Shown one piece after another: positions 9,201 to 17,794 of a stretch of 64,000 bases of DNA. The notes below the pieces were generated by a model, which was given only the letters and a program-made list of their open reading frames with translations, was not told the origin of the DNA and ran no database searches. The stretch is from the NCBI GenBank assembly GCA_012515445.1, contig JAAYYI010000112.1:1-64000 (forward strand), read 5' to 3'. The stretch is from Candidatus Bathyarchaeota archaeon. Its GTDB lineage: Archaea; Thermoproteota; Bathyarchaeia; Bathyarchaeales; Bathycorpusculaceae. Numbering within the stretch: the stretch's first letter is position 1; each line of letters opens with the position of its first letter. The position numbers and the translations under genes are program-made.

Positions 9201-10172
9201 TTACTTTTGAATGATTACCTTTAGCGCTTTTTCCTGTGGGTTAGCAGCCGTTTGCAGTGCAGCTTCAAAGTCCTCTAGCTTAAAACGGTGAGTAATTAAC
9301 CCTTTGACATCAACTAGATGGCGCTCTATCAGCTCCACGGCGGCGGGGTACTCGACCGGCGAAATGTACATGGTTAAAAACTGGGCTTCGTCTGCGTCTT
9401 CGAGGTTGAGGTAGCCTTTAGATTCTCCGATTAACGCTACTTTCCCCGCTTTGCGCACCAGAAACGGCGTCTGCTCAACTGTTTGCTTGGTTCCGGCGGC
9501 TTCGATGACGTGGTCAGAGCCGATTTTAGTGATTTCACGGACGGCTTTAGCAACGTCTACTTTAGTTGCATCTATAGCTGCGTCTGCCCCGTACTTCTGC
9601 GCCCTCTCCAGTCGGTCGATATCTATGTCCACTGCTATTACGCGACAGCCCTTCATCAAAGCCACCTGCGTCATCAATAACCCAATTGCGCCCTGCCCGA
9701 CTACCGTAACCCAGTCGCCCAGATTCGGTTGCAGATGGTTAAGCACCCTGAGCGCCAACGCAACGGGCTCCACCACCGCTGCTTCCTCATCGCTGATGCT
9801 ATCGGATATAGGGATTAATGCTCTTGGCGGCATGGTTTTAGATTCGGCGAAGAAGCCGTCGCGTGTTAAGCCATAGAATTTGCCGCGCAGGCAGTAAGTG
9901 GGCAATCCACGCAGGCAGAAGAAGCAGTGGCCGCAGTTAACAATCGGCACCATAACTACGCGTTCGCCAGTGTCGTCTCTTACTCCACATGCGTCATGGC
10001 CGATGATTCTGCCCCGCTTCATCCATCGCCAGTCACCGCGGTAGAAGTGCATGTCAGTTCCGCATAGGCTGCCTGCCTTGAAGTTGACGAGTACTCTGCC
10101 GGCTTTAACCTCTGGTTCCAGGACTTCTTCGAGTTTAATATTGTATGGTCCATGGTAGACTGCCGCTTTCAA
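9201..10172 (-). CDS. zinc-dependent alcohol/sugar dehydrogenase (MDR family)
   Basis: A 323-residue medium-chain dehydrogenase. The GroES-like N-terminal half has the catalytic zinc site (GSLCGTD and IIGHD). A structural four-cysteine zinc loop follows, C-x2-C-x2-C-x7-C in NCGHCFFCLRGLPTYC. The Rossmann nucleotide motif is VVGQGAIGLLMTQ. The family oxidises secondary alcohols, polyols, sugars or threonine with NAD(P); the substrate is not evident. The ORF track extends to 10349, but the family N-terminus is the TTG at 10172 (MKAAVYHGPYNIKLEEV), with GAGGT 7 bases upstream. It is divergent from the small gene at 10266 across 93 bases. Confidence 0.88.
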   Translation of the reverse strand: MKAAVYHGPYNIKLEEVLEPEVKAGRVLVNFKAGSLCGTDMHFYRGDWRWMKRGRIIGHDACGVRDDTGERVVMVPIVNCGHCFFCLRGLPTYCLRGKFYGLTRDGFFAESKTMPPRALIPISDSISDEEAAVVEPVALALRVLNHLQPNLGDWVTVVGQGAIGLLMTQVALMKGCRVIAVDIDIDRLERAQKYGADAAIDATKVDVAKAVREITKIGSDHVIEAAGTKQTVEQTPFLVRKAGKVALIGESKGYLNLEDADEAQFLTMYISPVEYPAAVELIERHLVDVKGLITHRFKLEDFEAALQTAANPQEKALKVIIQK

Positions 10173-10265
10173 AAAACATACCTCAATTGCTAGGCTGTAT
10201 TGCGCGGATTTATGTTTACTGTTTTTATCCCACCGCACTGTATATGCAGTCAATGGGTGATTTGA

Positions 10266-10502
10266 TTGAACTTGGATGAGTACAGTAAAGAGCAGCTTTG
10301 GAAGATGCTTGTTGACGCGGTTCATGGCTCTTTTATGTATGCAAGTCACAAAGCCTACGTCAGAGACTCGATTTTACCCAGCCAACCCGAGGTTTCCGCG
10401 CTTGAACTTGCAGAGCGGCTCAGTATACCGATTGCTGAAGGCATTGTTATCCTTGAAGAGTTGGCGGAAGCCAAAAAAGCCCAAGCGGCACAGCCTAAAT
10501 AG
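10266..10502 (+). CDS. small helix-turn-helix-like hypothetical protein (78 aa)
   Basis: TTG start at 10266, preceded by GGGTGA. The protein is acidic and helical. Its C-terminal half (EVSALELAERLSIPIAEGIVILEELAEAKK) has the pattern of a small winged-helix DNA-binding unit, but no family is recognised. It is transcribed away from the dehydrogenase gene. A family 2 repeat follows its stop codon directly. Confidence 0.55.
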   Translation: MNLDEYSKEQLWKMLVDAVHGSFMYASHKAYVRDSILPSQPEVSALELAERLSIPIAEGIVILEELAEAKKAQAAQPK

Positions 10503-10512
10503 CAACTGCCAA

Positions 10513-10640
10513 CTTGTGCCAAGCCCACAACCAACCTGCAACCTAAACCAGACGCTGAACCAGGAACAGCTGTTTCTGCAACTAGTTATAGAAGATGAAG
10601 TAGCAGGGCTGAGTTCTCTTCTTCTAATTCGAAAATAAAA
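10513..10640 (+). repeat. dispersed intergenic repeat, family 2
   Basis: It shares with 45458-45580 the blocks CAACC-AA-CTGCAACC-AAACCA-ACGC, CTGTTTCTGCAA, GTTATAGAAGATGAAGTAGC and CTCTTCTTCTAATT. The TAGAAGA and TCTTCTA ends of the last part are complementary and could form a stem of 7 bases. The copy at 381 is a more diverged relative. It sits directly after a stop codon and has no coding capacity. Confidence 0.75.
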
Positions 10641-10697
10641 AACTGAAACTACTATTTACTTTTAACTAAAAGTAAAATTAAGAAAAGGAAAGGTTGT

Positions 10698-11252
10698 TTA
10701 TTCGACCACGTAGCGGTAAGTTACGTGTTCGCCTGCAGTCGTGCTTTTCCTTGTGATTCTAAGCACGTCGCCAGGTTGTGCGCCGATGACTTTGACTGCT
10801 GGATCGCCAGATTTGATCTGTGGCATCTGGAACGGTTTAACCTTGAATTGATCAAGCAACGCAGCCTTTTCTTTTTCAGTTAGGATTTCGTGGTATGGCA
10901 CAAGTGCATGCTCAAATATGTCAAAGACCGGGAACGATTTTGGCAGGAGTTCAACGTTCTTCTTCTTTGCGCCGAGCTTTACCGCGTGGGTGTATCGTCC
11001 TTCGGTTACGACGATTGCTCGTTCAAGGCTTTTTTCCTTCATCACCTTGTAGAGGGTGTTCATGGCTGCGATACCGACTGTTGCTTCGCCAAGGATACAC
11101 CAGACGATGGCTCTCTCTTTATCCTGTGGAATATCGATGATGTAGGCAATTGTGCCTTCGTACGGTTGCTTCTCAATTAGTTTATATTTTCTTAGTTTAA
11201 TGAGGACTTCAGCTTTCCGTTCCTCGATTGTTAATTGTTTAGTAGTACTCAA
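10698..11252 (-). CDS. rpoH: RNA polymerase subunit H (Rpb5) with eukaryote-like N-terminal extension
   Basis: A 184-residue protein. The last 75 residues (LVPYHEILTEKEKAAL...QMPQIKSGDPAVKVIG...GDVLRITRKS.TAGEHVTYRYVVE) are the universal RpoH/Rpb5 assembly domain that docks the polymerase subunits. Canonical archaeal RpoH stops there. This one also has about 110 N-terminal residues with VGI--MNTLYKVMKEKSLERAIVVTEG and DIFEHALVP, which match the layout of the eukaryotic Rpb5 N-terminal jaw domain. TTG 11252, with GAGGG upstream, is preferred over TTG 11267. TTTAAG about 65 bases upstream is a possible TATA element. The gene stands alone rather than beside rpoB. Confidence 0.9.
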   Translation of the reverse strand: MSTTKQLTIEERKAEVLIKLRKYKLIEKQPYEGTIAYIIDIPQDKERAIVWCILGEATVGIAAMNTLYKVMKEKSLERAIVVTEGRYTHAVKLGAKKKNVELLPKSFPVFDIFEHALVPYHEILTEKEKAALLDQFKVKPFQMPQIKSGDPAVKVIGAQPGDVLRITRKSTTAGEHVTYRYVVE

Positions 11253-11401
11253 ACCACAAACCCTCAAATAGGAATACTCGCATGTAAAAGAGTTATTTAC
11301 CCTTAAACTTTTCTCTTTACAATAAGAGTGAAGATAGAGAAAATTTGGTTTTCGCTTGTTTAAGCGAAATTTAGCTGTGTTGTCTATTCAAAAAAGCATG
11401 C

Positions 11402-11614
11402 TTAGAGGTCGTCGTCGCGGTGTCGGTGTGTATCGTCCCTTAAGCTGCGTTTCAGCTCCCCGATCTTCTCCTGTGCTTTGCCCTCGGTTTTCTCTATTCT
11501 GCCCTCTGCCTGCCAACGCTTGTTATCCGTTAAAACGCCCGCTGCTTCCTTAATTTTACCCTTGACTTGTTTGCCTGATCCTCTAGCTTCATCCTCATCA
11601 TGCCTGTGACTCAT
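11402..11614 (-). CDS. CsbD-family stress protein
   Basis: 70 residues, charged and helical, with the CsbD pattern SGKQVKGKIKEAAGVLTDNKRWQAEGRIEKTEGKAQEKIGELK. Family members are general-stress proteins of unknown biochemical role, common in bacteria and scattered in archaea. The ORF track start at 11629 adds five unlikely residues; ATG 11614 (MSHRH) is preferred. The tail is His/Asp-rich (THRHRDDDL). A bacterial origin is possible but not shown. Confidence 0.8.
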   Translation of the reverse strand: MSHRHDEDEARGSGKQVKGKIKEAAGVLTDNKRWQAEGRIEKTEGKAQEKIGELKRSLRDDTHRHRDDDL

Positions 11615-11682
11615 ACAAAAAACCCACAAAAACTATGCTGCAGCCGATATAGAAGCGTAATGGCAGAGAAGCGGATTACACT

Positions 11683-12264
11683 TTAAGCTTTGACTAGCTT
11701 ATACCCGATACCGCTGCCCATACCATACTTGTAGGCTAAATTAATCAGCATGTTACCCATAGCTTCCAGAAAGCGTGCATTCTTAAGGGGACCACAATCT
11801 ACCGGGTCAAAGCCCATGTCACGCGTTAACTGTGCCACCGTCTGCTTAGCGCCCGCGTCGTCGCCTGCAAAGAACGCCGTCAACTGCTGGCCATCAACTT
11901 TAGCGGTGCTCTGGTTGGGTGCAAACACCGTGTTAAACGCTTTCACCACATGAGCTTTAGACAGTTGCTTCTGCGTTTCCTCTGCAGTGGAAGTAGTGCA
12001 GCTTATACCCAGCTCCATATTCTTATCCATAGCGTTCATAACGTCAATCACTGTTTTGCCGTCAGCGTACGCTTTGATGTTCCCTCTAGCGTCATCTGCC
12101 GCATCATGAGGAACCGCTAATATAATGACTTCACCCCACTTGGCGGCGTCTACAACCGATTCGTTGGGGTCTCTGTGACCGAACCTTGTCTCATGTCCGC
12201 CTCGACTTAAGCCATTTTGCAGTGCAGTGCCCACGTTTCCTTTTCCGATTATTGCAATTTTCAC
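11683..12264 (-). CDS. NADPH-dependent F420 reductase-like oxidoreductase
   Basis: 193 residues. The N-terminus MKIAIIGKGNVGTALQNGLSRGGHETRFGHRDP is a dinucleotide fold with a GxGxxG loop and, at the end of strand 2, GHRDP, a basic pattern typical of NADP binding. Further landmarks are VIILAVPHDA, VKAFNTVFAPNQ and a C-terminal helical part ending in YGMGSGIGY. This is the layout of F420H2:NADP oxidoreductase (Fno/NpdG) and of related reductases, so the exact hydride partner is inference. GTG 12264 is chosen because GAGG lies about 9 bases upstream; ATG 12279 overlaps that motif. Confidence 0.8.
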   Translation of the reverse strand: MKIAIIGKGNVGTALQNGLSRGGHETRFGHRDPNESVVDAAKWGEVIILAVPHDAADDARGNIKAYADGKTVIDVMNAMDKNMELGISCTTSTAEETQKQLSKAHVVKAFNTVFAPNQSTAKVDGQQLTAFFAGDDAGAKQTVAQLTRDMGFDPVDCGPLKNARFLEAMGNMLINLAYKYGMGSGIGYKLVKA

Positions 12265-12375
12265 AAAAAGTCGCCTCATCTACTGGTGGACTATGGTGCT
12301 TTTTAGTGGTTGTGACTGCATTGTAGCTACAACAAGGGCTTCTATGAGAAACAGAGGGGTCGAAAATTAGCAAAA

Positions 12376-12429
12376 GTTTGCCTTTAAATAAGGGCGGGGG
12401 AGGTACCGCTGAGGCAGGTAGGTCAAAGG
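12376..12429 (+). repeat. dispersed G-rich repeat, family 1, short copy
   Basis: GTTTGCC followed by GGGCGGGGGAGGTACCGCTGAGGCAGGTAGGTC matches the core of the longer copies at 25933, 53771 and 58501 (GGGAGGGGGAGGTCACTCTGAG..GGTAGGTC). This copy abuts and slightly overlaps the 3' end of the glucan phosphorylase gene and looks internally deleted relative to the long copies. Confidence 0.6.
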
Positions 12430-14144
12430 TAGGCATCAGTCACGTATCTGCGCATCATGCGGTGACTGTTAAAGTAATACGCGACTTTACCAATCGAGTT
12501 CTTCATAAGCCAAACCCACTCGTCCCGCCGGTCATAGTACATGGGCATAATGACGTATTCGAGTTTATTGTAGAGGTCCTCAAGCTCTTTTCTGAGACAC
12601 GCTTCATCGCTTAGGTTCTCGCTGGGATGCGGCCCAATCGACCATCCGGTTAGATTCTCTATCCAACCCTCAATCCACCAGCCGTCCAATACACTGAAGT
12701 TCATGACGCCATTATGCGCTGCCTTCATACCGCTGGTACCTGACGCCTCCATCGGCCTCATGGGCGTATTCAGCCAAACATCAACTCCGCCGACCATCTT
12801 CCCGGCGATGTCCATATCATAATTTTCAAGATAAACAACTTCGATGTCGCCTTTAAGCTGGCGGCCATAACTGTAGATCTGCTCGATTAACCTCTTGCCG
12901 CCCTCATCACGAGGATGAGCTTTGCCAGCGTAGATAACCTGCAGTTTTGCACCGTGACCGATAGAGCGTAGGCGCTCCAAGTTCGAGAAGAGAAGCGTAG
13001 CACGTTTGTACTCTGTTGCACGCCGCGCGAAACCTAACGTGAAAACTTCAGGGTTAAGATGAGAGCCGGTGGCTTGGTTAGCGTAGTCGATTAAGAGCTG
13101 CTTTTGCTCTTTATGCGCCTGCCAGACTTCGCCGTCAGGAATCAAGTCAGCCCGCGCCAGCAGTTCAGGCTCGATAGCCCAACCCGGCAGGTACTTATCG
13201 AAGATTCTTCGGAACGATGGACCTGTCCATGTGTATGAGTGGACACCGTTAGTGACTGCATGGATTTCATATCCACTGAACATTTTACTGGAGATTTCTT
13301 GATGGCGCTTAGCCACGCCGTTCACATATGCACTGAGGTTGAGTGCTAAACGCGTCATATTCAGCTTATCGTGTCCAGCGTATTTTTTAAGCAACTCTAA
13401 ATCGACGGTTTCAAGCACAGAACGCACTAAGTCGTAGCTGAATTTATCGTGCCCCGCCTCTACTGGGGTGTGAGTAGTGAAGACGCAGAGTTCCTTGACT
13501 CTCTCTTCATCCATATCATACTTACGCAGAAGCTCAACTGCAAGAAAACTCGAGTGACCCTCATTCGTATGGTACTTTCGTACGCTGAAACCCAACGCGT
13601 CAAGCATGCGTACGCCGCCAAAGCCCAAGATCGCTTCCTGCTTTAAGCGGTAACGTTCATCTCCGCCATAGAGGTAGAACGAGACTTCACGGTCCTGCTG
13701 CGCGTTCGGTTCAAAATCCGTATCCAAGAAAAGAACTGGGACGACTCCGCCGGTGACGCTCTGGTACTTATACAGCCAAGCTTTAACCTTCACAGTGTGC
13801 CCCTCAATCTGCACGTTAACTTCGTTTGGCAGGAGAGTCATCATTTTCTCGGGCACCCAAAGGTTCTGGAGTTCAGTCTGGCGGCCGTTCGCATCAAGTT
13901 TCTGCTTGAAGTAGTTTCTTTTACTGATTAACGTGACTGCGACGAGAGGTAGCTTAAGGTCAGCGCTGGATCGGATAGCATCGCCCGCTAAGGTGCCTAA
14001 ACCGCCTGCGTATGTTGGAATTGCGCTGGTTAAACCTACTTCCATCGAGAAATAAGCGATTTTATGTCCTTTGAGTAAACCCTTAAGCTCATCCAATGCA
14101 TGTTCCCCTCCCTTGGCTAACAATTTAGCCGCAACACTCAGCAT
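12423..14144 (-). CDS. glgP: alpha-glucan phosphorylase (GT35)
   Basis: 573 residues of the short glycogen phosphorylase type found in archaea and some bacteria. It cleaves alpha-1,4-glucans with phosphate to glucose 1-phosphate. Landmarks are IAYFSMEVGL..IPTYAGGLGTLAGD near the N-terminus, KYHTNEGHSSFLAVE, and FTTHTPVEAGHDKF. The PLP-binding lysine is in MEASGTSGMKAAHNGV near the C-terminus. GFARRATEYKRATLLF fits the phosphate/PLP pocket. It is monocistronic, with no glycogen synthase or branching enzyme in the window. Confidence 0.93.
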   Translation of the reverse strand: MLSVAAKLLAKGGEHALDELKGLLKGHKIAYFSMEVGLTSAIPTYAGGLGTLAGDAIRSSADLKLPLVAVTLISKRNYFKQKLDANGRQTELQNLWVPEKMMTLLPNEVNVQIEGHTVKVKAWLYKYQSVTGGVVPVLFLDTDFEPNAQQDREVSFYLYGGDERYRLKQEAILGFGGVRMLDALGFSVRKYHTNEGHSSFLAVELLRKYDMDEERVKELCVFTTHTPVEAGHDKFSYDLVRSVLETVDLELLKKYAGHDKLNMTRLALNLSAYVNGVAKRHQEISSKMFSGYEIHAVTNGVHSYTWTGPSFRRIFDKYLPGWAIEPELLARADLIPDGEVWQAHKEQKQLLIDYANQATGSHLNPEVFTLGFARRATEYKRATLLFSNLERLRSIGHGAKLQVIYAGKAHPRDEGGKRLIEQIYSYGRQLKGDIEVVYLENYDMDIAGKMVGGVDVWLNTPMRPMEASGTSGMKAAHNGVMNFSVLDGWWIEGWIENLTGWSIGPHPSENLSDEACLRKELEDLYNKLEYVIMPMYYDRRDEWVWLMKNSIGKVAYYFNSHRMMRRYVTDAYL

Positions 14145-14268
14145 TAGAGCTAAGCATTGATTGTTATCTTGCAGTGGGCTGGGTTTAATATCTACCTTTC
14201 CGTCTCAGCAGCGGCATTGTTGCCCGACAAAAAACAGGTAAATAAGGCTAGCAAGAGAGCGCTTGAGG

Positions 14269-15405
14269 CTAAGTTGGTGATGGCCGAATACCCAATGTAA
14301 CATCGACTTGCGTCTCAGTGCTGCCTCTCATGACTGTCACCGTTATAGTGTTTCCTGGAAGTGTATGCTGCTCAAGGTAGCTTGCAAGGTCATCGTTGTG
14401 TCTGATTGTTTGACCGTTAAGTGCAATTATGATATCGTTTACCTGCAGCTTGCCTGCGCTTGGCCCTGTACTGTTAACGAGGGCTAATTTCCAGCCATAC
14501 GTTACGCTGTCACCGCTTTCCTGGGCCAAACTGTAACTCATATCAGTGCCTGATACCCCCAGATACGAGTGCCCTCGATAGGCTCCAGTTTTGACAAGCG
14601 AATCGATCTCTCTTAGAATAGTGCTTGAGGGTATAGCGAATCCTAAACCCTGCGAGTCACTCACGATCGCGGTGGTTATGCCCACAACGTTACCCAACGA
14701 GTTAAGCAGTAACCCGCCGGAGTTACCGGGGTTTATAGCTGTATTGGTCTGGATGACGTTCGCAATCGCGTACCTGTCTGTTGCATCCTCTGTTATGCTT
14801 CTGCCCACTGCGCTGACGACGCCCGTGGTCATTGAACCGACTAATCCATAGGGGTTGCCGATGGCGATAACTTCCTCGCCGACGGTTAAAGCGGAGGATT
14901 CCACAATAGTTACTGGCTTAAATTCCGAGGCAGGCGCATCTGGCACTGTTACAACAGCTAAATCCGCATATGGATCCTGACCAACAATGTTGGCTGCATA
15001 GCCTCTGCCGTTTGAGAACGTCACTGCCAAACTTGTGGTGTCTTCTACAACGTGATGGTTAGTTAATATGAGGTTCATTCCCTGATACTGGTAGGCGAAC
15101 CCTGAACCCTGCACTGAGCCATCGTTTGTCGTGCCCGTAATTAAGACTACAGAGTCACGTACGTTATTGTAGAGCTGCGCAAGCGAGGTGCCGTTCTGTA
15201 GAATAGTGATGTTCTGGTAGGTGGCGTTCTGCGTTCCTTCAAGGACAGAAACCTTGGTTTTAAGCTCTGAAACCTGAGTGCTTAAACCCGAAATCTGGCG
15301 GTAATTGAGGTAGAACATTAACAGTCCGCCCATGAGGAGCCCCGCTAAAAGAACTAGGATTAGGATGCTGCCTGAAGTCTTCCTTGCAGAGTCAGAGGTA
15401 TACAT
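14269..15405 (-). CDS. membrane-anchored HtrA/DegQ-type serine protease with PDZ domain
   Basis: 378 residues. One membrane segment (about 13-33) is followed by a short coiled-coil stretch (about 36-57), then a trypsin-like domain with His118 (TNHHVVED), Asp148 (DPYADLAVV) and Ser229 (NPGNSGG). A single PDZ domain fills about 290-375 (GDSVTYGWKLALVNSTGPSAGKLQVNDIIIALNG). The N-terminal anchor puts the protease outside the cytoplasmic membrane, where HtrA proteins degrade or refold damaged proteins. It has one PDZ rather than the two of DegP. The gene is monocistronic. Confidence 0.92.
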   Translation of the reverse strand: MYTSDSARKTSGSILILVLLAGLLMGGLLMFYLNYRQISGLSTQVSELKTKVSVLEGTQNATYQNITILQNGTSLAQLYNNVRDSVVLITGTTNDGSVQGSGFAYQYQGMNLILTNHHVVEDTTSLAVTFSNGRGYAANIVGQDPYADLAVVTVPDAPASEFKPVTIVESSALTVGEEVIAIGNPYGLVGSMTTGVVSAVGRSITEDATDRYAIANVIQTNTAINPGNSGGLLLNSLGNVVGITTAIVSDSQGLGFAIPSSTILREIDSLVKTGAYRGHSYLGVSGTDMSYSLAQESGDSVTYGWKLALVNSTGPSAGKLQVNDIIIALNGQTIRHNDDLASYLEQHTLPGNTITVTVMRGSTETQVDVTLGIRPSPT

Positions 15406-15464
15406 ATGTTAAGCCTGAAAAAAGATAAAGATTAAAGGAAAAAAACCTTTTCCCAAAAGTATTA

Positions 15465-16469
15465 CTATGATCTACGATCGATAATATCTAACGCTTCAGG
15501 ACCAGTTCCAATTAAAGTCACTGGCACGCCAGTGCGTTTCTCGACTTCTTTAATGAAATCTTTTGCCTCCGCCGTAAGGTCATCAAACTTCCGTGCACCT
15601 GTGACGCTTGGGAACAACACGTCAAGTTTGGTCATAGCGGCCTGTGTGGCTCCGTTGATCTTAGCGGTCTTCTTAGCTAAATCAAAATCAAAGGGCGCTG
15701 CACGTCTATCTCGTCCCGTACCTGCGGCGACCTCGAACCAGTTACGTTTCTGTGCTTCCTCTTTACTGATTTCACCCGGTAATGGCCCAGCGCCAACGCG
15801 TGTGATAAACGATTTATAGACTATGATTACGTCGTCAACTCTTGTGGGGCCAACGCCTGCTTCTGAAGCAATGGCGGATGCGCCTGTATCGCGGCCAGTG
15901 ACGTATGGGTAGCCGCCGCTTAAGAATAGCGAGAGCATGAAGCCCTGTGTGCCTTCTAGGATAACGCTTTTGCCCTCGTCTAAGCCGTCGTTGACTTCCT
16001 GTATACCGTCACAGAGGAACGGTTTTAGTTCAGGCATGTCTTTAACGAGTTTAGCGGTGCGTCTGACGCGTTCTTCAAGTGAGGGACCGACTCCCCAACC
16101 TGTAGTGCCTATGCCCTTGTTTACTGCTGAAGCCTTGTCCTGTTCGCTGTGCTTCTGCTCGATGATTGAAGCGTTCTGATCAATGCCCACCCGTTTAGGG
16201 TCAACCTGTGTCAACTCTATTTCCTTCTGAAATTGGCCGATGTGAACGTTGGCGCCTGCAGATATGAGTAGCCGCGTCTTCGGATTGATGAACGCCGCTG
16301 GCACCATATGAAGAGCGTATTTTTTGCCTTCATACCACACTGTGTGGGCTGCATTCACTGAGCCTGTTCTAACGCAAAAATCAACGTTATCTTTGAGTGC
16401 TAGATAAGAAATTATTTTTCCTTTGCCTTCGTCTCCCCAGAAGGCGCCGACGATTACTGAACATGGCAT
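15465..16469 (-). CDS. purA: adenylosuccinate synthetase
   Basis: 334 residues. The N-terminus VIVGAFWGDEGKGKIISYLA holds the GTP-binding loop with the catalytic Asp. Further on are VNAAHTVWYEGKKYALHMVP, GTTGWGVGPS and LEGTQGFMLSLFLSGGYPYVT. It condenses IMP and aspartate using GTP, the first step from IMP to AMP. At 334 aa it is the short archaeal form, versus about 430 in bacteria. ATG 16469 is preceded by GAAGGTAA. No other purine gene is adjacent. Confidence 0.95.
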   Translation of the reverse strand: MPCSVIVGAFWGDEGKGKIISYLALKDNVDFCVRTGSVNAAHTVWYEGKKYALHMVPAAFINPKTRLLISAGANVHIGQFQKEIELTQVDPKRVGIDQNASIIEQKHSEQDKASAVNKGIGTTGWGVGPSLEERVRRTAKLVKDMPELKPFLCDGIQEVNDGLDEGKSVILEGTQGFMLSLFLSGGYPYVTGRDTGASAIASEAGVGPTRVDDVIIVYKSFITRVGAGPLPGEISKEEAQKRNWFEVAAGTGRDRRAAPFDFDLAKKTAKINGATQAAMTKLDVLFPSVTGARKFDDLTAEAKDFIKEVEKRTGVPVTLIGTGPEALDIIDRRS

Positions 16470-16517
16470 GGCTATTACCTTCTACAAGTCATCTTAGGGC
16501 TTATTTAAAGTTGTAGA

Positions 16518-16709
16518 TTAAACTTCTTGTCTCTTTGATGTCTTGTCATCACTTACCAGCGCGGCAAGCTGATAAGTCACATATGCGGAAAAGCTACGTA
16601 TGCCCCGTTTAATTGCATATTCATCCTTGACTTTCATCCATTCTTTGAAAAAATAGTCATAAACTTCAGTCTTTACAGTAATCGTTTTATAGCCTTTCTT
16701 TGGCGTGTC
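16518..16709 (-). pseudogene. small unknown reading frame without a usable start (about 63 aa)
   Basis: The frame encodes DTPKKGYKTITVKTEVYDYFFKEWMKVKDEYAIKRG... and stops with TAA at 16518. The text is clearly protein-like: a basic, amphipathic chain resembling small DNA-binding or antitoxin-like proteins, though no family is certain. Upstream, the frame stays open only to 16739 and contains no ATG, GTG or TTG before an internal ATG. An ATG at 16743 leads in another frame to MSKR and a stop. A one-base frameshift near 16730 would join them (MSKR..NYSQRELDTPKKGYK). It is either a recently broken gene, a sequencing error, or a non-canonical start. It is absent from the ORF track. Confidence 0.5.
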
Positions 16710-16960
16710 AAGTTCCCTCTGAGAATAGTTAGCGCTTACTCATTTATTTAAGGTTTAACAAGACTTAGGTACTTTACCGGATAATCGGTTTTTTCCGTTA
16801 ATTATATATTGCAAGATATTACCGTACTGTACGGAGAAGGAACCTCGCTGGAAAGAGTACGCCCAAAAAGGCGCCATCCGCCCAGTAGTAGCAAACAAGT
16901 AAATACACCATACAGCAATTTGCTTGAGAAGGAACACGACCAAGGAGGGGTAAGGGGCTA

Positions 16961-17128
16961 TTGCCAACAAGACTAATCCAAAGTAATGACCGTGTCGCTG
17001 AAGTCCAATACATTTGTGATGTCTGCTCCAAATTAATACAGACCAGACTAATTTCAAAAGCGGAAGCAGATTTACAGCAAAACCAACGGTTCATTTGCTG
17101 TCAATGCAAAAAAGCGGCAAAAACCTAA
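16961..17128 (+). CDS. small zinc-ribbon protein (55 aa)
   Basis: TTG start at 16961, with GGAGGGG about 11 bases upstream. The product has two CxxC pairs, YICDVCSKL and FICCQCKKA, spaced about 25 residues apart as in a zinc ribbon, with a helix between them. Its role is unknown; small zinc ribbons of this kind often act in nucleic-acid or protein binding. It is below the length limit of the ORF track. Its stop overlaps by 4 bases the 3' end of the convergent YkgJ-type gene. Confidence 0.55.
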   Translation: MPTRLIQSNDRVAEVQYICDVCSKLIQTRLISKAEADLQQNQRFICCQCKKAAKT

Positions 17129-17505
17129 ACTCGCCTGTCAGCTGCTTCGCAATCAATAATTTCTAGAAGCTTAACCACACGTTTACCCTTAACCGCTTTC
17201 TCTTGATCCGAAATAGAGCCACGTGACTCACATATAGTATCTAGAACTATGCCAACCTCCTCGTCGACGATGACGGGGTAAACCCTGCAGCCTGAAGGCC
17301 GATATAGGTACTCGCTGCACCTGCGATTTGTCAGGTCATAAAATACGCAGTAACCATCACGGTTCTTTAGCGTAGCGTAACCCTGCTTATCGTAGCGCAC
17401 AAACTGCTTCTGGCTGTAGCCTCGTGCTTCTAGGCGTTTGATGTCTTTTTTTGACAGCAGCATTTCCGTTTCTGTGCAGCATACGCCGCAGTGTGTGCAA
17501 TCCAT
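17125..17505 (-). CDS. YkgJ-family cysteine cluster protein
   Basis: 126 residues beginning MDCTHCGVCCTETEMLL. Further cysteines lie in YCVFYDLTNRRCSEYLYRPSGCRVYP. This spacing (CxxCxxCC near the start, then C-x8-C-x9-C) is the YkgJ / putative zinc- or iron-chelating cluster family (UPF0153), whose biochemical role is not settled. The C-terminal 50 residues are helical and charged. It is transcribed in the same direction as the two small genes upstream (17558 and 17795), separated by 52 bases. Confidence 0.85.
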   Translation of the reverse strand: MDCTHCGVCCTETEMLLSKKDIKRLEARGYSQKQFVRYDKQGYATLKNRDGYCVFYDLTNRRCSEYLYRPSGCRVYPVIVDEEVGIVLDTICESRGSISDQEKAVKGKRVVKLLEIIDCEAADRRV

Positions 17506-17557
17506 AAACGCAGAATCATGTTGGCTGTATTTCTATTTTTACTTCCACAACCCGGTT

Positions 17558-17794
17558 TTATGCGGTTATCCTCATAATATTTGAATTCAGCATTTCAGCG
17601 TAGGCCACACTTTTGAGCGGTATCCTTGTTGCTTTTCGGTTTCTCATGGTGTACTCGATCTGGTTGTTGTTTTTTCCAGCGCATTTCTTAAGCTTGGTCA
17701 ATTGAACGTTCACTATTACAGCGCCGTCTTTAAGGTGAAGGTTAACGTTTCTACCGATGTATGATTTGGCGCTGTTTGCACTGAAGCTCTCCAT
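17558..17794 (-). CDS. small beta-rich hypothetical protein (78 aa)
   Basis: MESFSANSAKSYIGRNVNLHLKDGAVIVNVQLTKL... has alternating hydrophobic strands. The pattern GRNVNLHLKDGAVIVNVQLTKL recalls the first strands of an Sm-like or similar small barrel, but this is only a resemblance. Its ATG follows the stop codon of the 46-aa zinc-finger gene with no gap, so the two are co-transcribed. Confidence 0.6.
   Translation of the reverse strand: MESFSANSAKSYIGRNVNLHLKDGAVIVNVQLTKLKKCAGKNNNQIEYTMRNRKATRIPLKSVAYAEMLNSNIMRITA

Noticed and set aside
16840-16913. Plus-strand text EKEPRWKEYAQKGAIRPVVANK ending at TAA
   Set aside because: It reads like a protein C-terminus, but the frame has no start codon and no upstream body, so it may be a remnant at most.
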